Shown: in pieces, positions 63,030 through 64,000 of the stretch | Layout: each line of letters opens with the position of its first letter | Position numbering within the stretch: the first letter of the stretch is position 1 | NCBI GenBank assembly: GCA_039621445.1 | Contig: CP154957.1 | Location: 26,830,541 to 26,894,540, forward strand | DNA length: 64,000 nt | Source of the DNA: Euglena gracilis | Lineage: Eukaryota > Euglenida > Euglenophyceae > Euglenales | Reading direction: 5' to 3' | Notes under the pieces: model-generated | What the model was told of the DNA's origin: nothing | Seen by the model: only the letters and a program-made list of their open reading frames with translations | Database searches by the model: none | Position numbers and translations under genes: made by a program

Positions 63030-63787
63030 GCCGCAGTAGCGGGCTGGGGTGAAGAGGTAGCGACAGAAGATTGACTCTCCTGAAATCCCATAGGGATAAA
63101 TGGTTCCGCAGTAGCCGATAGGCTGGAACCTAGGTAACGCCGACCGCGCCCAATTCCGGGTGGGGGTGTCCCACCAGGAATACCCTGGGGAACAGGCGTT
63201 GCCGGTTGCGGCTGCGTTGTGGGTACTGATGCCGGTTGCGGCTGTGTTGAAGGTTCCGATGGCGGAACTTCCGAAGCCGGTTGCGGCTTTGGGACAGGTG
63301 CCTGTGGCACCTGTCTTTTCCGTAATCGGAAAAGATCCCATGGTTTCCTTTCGTCTTCAACCATTCTGTGGTTGAAGCGCAGGAGGGGTAGGGCCATGCC
63401 CAGCTCGTTCCGTCTGCCGCCTTGGAAAAACGGCTGGAACAACGCTCTATCGAGCGTATCGCCGAATCGGCGTTTGACATAATCGTCTATGCTTTCCTTT
63501 TCGAACCGTGGCCTGATGGGGACATAGTCCGGAGGAAATTCCCTATCGGGATTGAGATAATAATATATCTCCATAATCTGGCAGGTCCAAGCCCTGAACC
63601 AGAATTGCTGCAAATACAGCAGGAGCTGACGGTGGTTGCGTCGCCCATTCGAGCTTTGGTGAACATCCTTTGGATTTCTGCAAAGGTGCAGGAGCATGAT
63701 GCGCTTTGGCGCTGTCTGCGGGATATTGGCCTGTTTGTATACGTCGGTCGTCACCACCCGCCGTTGGACGGCCACGGGGCAGCTCAT
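60872..63787 (-). CDS. Unknown 971-residue protein with Pro/Ala-rich linker and Cys/His cluster
   Basis: Uninterrupted frame from ATG at 63787. Residues 1-155 are folded-looking (MEIYYYLNPDREFPPDY, DYVKRRFGDTLDRALFQPFF). Residues about 160-500 are low complexity with PQPAS/TQPQPA repeats, acidic stretches and PAKPAAPAPP blocks. Residues about 520-971 are a conserved-looking domain with a Cys/His cluster: CRACHRL, HICTRN, FHHDAYVRNC, CGDC and CINC, spaced like a RING- or treble-clef-type zinc site. The C-terminus has many Trp/Pro/aromatic residues (RLNFWIWPAMLPLFFWDNL). I do not recognise the family. It could be a host gene or an ORF of another mobile element, such as a gag-like protein. The LINE lies 67 bases past its stop. 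Confidence 0.7.
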   Translation of the reverse strand: MSCPVAVQRRVVTTDVYKQANIPQTAPKRIMLLHLCRNPKDVHQSSNGRRNHRQLLLYLQQFWFRAWTCQIMEIYYYLNPDREFPPDYVPIRPRFEKESIDDYVKRRFGDTLDRALFQPFFQGGRRNELGMALPLLRFNHRMVEDERKPWDLFRLRKRQVPQAPVPKPQPASEVPPSEPSTQPQPASVPTTQPQPATPVPQGIPGGTPPPGIGRGRRYLGSSLSATAEPFIPMGFQESQSSVATSSPQPATAAPPTSAIAQPTTVPTAIAEQPAAPAASPETVEDSEESDGEGGEDRMEGLEDICADEPQPSALPLVPKGSRTPLPPEGDVSSETESPASEAERPPVPPVPPLSLPAVPTAPTPTEPVASPTIPTGVLGGVLQGLTAAMSAVSAVLTPRGSPATSPPETQRVTTADSSSTAVQPTATTPMELDVPAAKPAAPTPPTAEMQPPPAKPAASAPPAKPAAPAPPKAERPLPPADPKEARRYGKHKKPKAKPTAEGCKPGESRRDDESPPSGGDGSGTGHRPTIPMASYLAATSEGAKRKPTIRPIRSNVPHEADEPFWTEDVLSRVDPLNTRQARINMIRNSSDPWLNKWIKPLFHRDQPGIFTTSHTWRFWNAKSPRVLAQYFGGNFVLDFQDNDPLLWLCRACHRLRNDMPAVHICTRNPDSISFHHDAYVRNCAALVCGDCLLTWSNMDNFRWTENDYDKDIPVRCINCLQADFWLPATGGMTRVIPENEDHLVKFKQDYKSQINFYQFKKFKAVHSYRTGGIAKDFHLDSAAVRLAVESAGKAKVPYIFQDSDWDRVIYPLFTAQSLPNRPSFTFLLPEYPPEAYKMEFTDWVREVLRPFTIRARVAGWHTKADPAVYPGIPPQVQCNHPRLNFWIWPAMLPLFFWDNLQNFPHREANRLGVRLPDGYTQKWEYPDFDADEPERQLVNFEPPILEILESPEGDYVREIRPPTPRKWPSVP

Positions 63788-64000
63788 ACTACTTGCCGTG
63801 GCACGCCCTCAGGCGGGGAACTACACCCAAGGTCCGGCCAACCAGTGTCTCGTCCTTGGGCGCAGTTACACGCGCCAGTCGATCCCCGCGGTATGCCCTC
63901 TGCCCGTACGGGATCGACCAGGACTCACACGGCGGGACCTGGGTCTCGAACCCACGACCTCCCGCGTGTGAGCCCAGCACCTTACCGAATAAGCTACTCG
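63788..64000 (-). other. Upstream region of the 971-codon gene with tRNA-like sequence at the edge
   Basis: On the minus strand the first 65 bases (64000-63936) read GTAGCTTATTCGGTAAGG (D-arm/A-box-like), CTCACAC (Val CAC-like anticodon loop, poorly paired stem) and CGTGGGTTCGAGACCCAGG (T-arm with B box). The 5' acceptor strand lies outside the window. It could be a decayed tRNA, a SINE head or an internal Pol III-type promoter of a mobile element that contains the 971-codon gene. Confidence 0.35.

Overview
The window is nuclear DNA of a eukaryote and is dominated by repeats. The best clue to its host is a DRG2/Rbg2-type GTPase gene on the minus strand (8706 to 925, continuing off the left edge). 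Its five visible exons join in frame only if the four introns between them are not GT-AG. Each of these introns ends in sequences that can pair with each other, which is the signature of euglenid (and diplonemid) nonconventional introns. A polypyrimidine-AG lies just upstream of the ATG and looks like a spliced-leader acceptor. Short TTAGGG arrays fit Euglenozoa too. I therefore infer a euglenid-like protist; this rests on pattern reading, not on a database match.

Layout. 1-8.7 kb: the DRG2 gene, whose long introns hold microsatellites, TTAGGG arrays and fold-back elements bounded by C/G runs. 8.9-19 kb: a 980-bp inverted-repeat-bounded element, a hAT transposase C-terminus, a probable tyrosine-recombinase-like gene, and several hairpins and GCGGAAA arrays. 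19-32.4 kb: three 3' ends of one LINE family (minus strand). One is split by a 1.6-kb terminal-inverted-repeat element that carries a broken elongation factor 1-alpha gene piece. Two tRNA-derived SINEs lie here as well. 32.4-41 kb: minisatellites, a small 57-codon ORF with its own candidate acceptor, and a 203-bp-arm palindrome. 41.3-45.1 kb: a fragmented plus-strand LINE of the same family whose N-terminus carries a 2A 'stop-carry on' motif; its reading frame is split by a clean 451-bp insertion. 46.6-49.7 kb: a 35-bp satellite, itself interrupted by a 417-bp inverted-repeat element. 50.9-63.8 kb: a complete two-ORF non-LTR retrotransposon (endonuclease-RT-RNase H), flanked by 2,224-bp direct repeats taken from the 3' part of a 971-codon gene of unknown function.

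Real host coding content is small: DRG2, the small ORF near 34.6 kb, and possibly the 971-codon gene. The rest is mobile elements and their remains, often nested. A recurring theme is insertions with pairing ends, seen as introns, MITE-like elements and fold-backs. This is consistent with the idea that nonconventional introns and inverted-repeat transposons are related. Most long open frames in the window are repeat artefacts or shadows of real genes.
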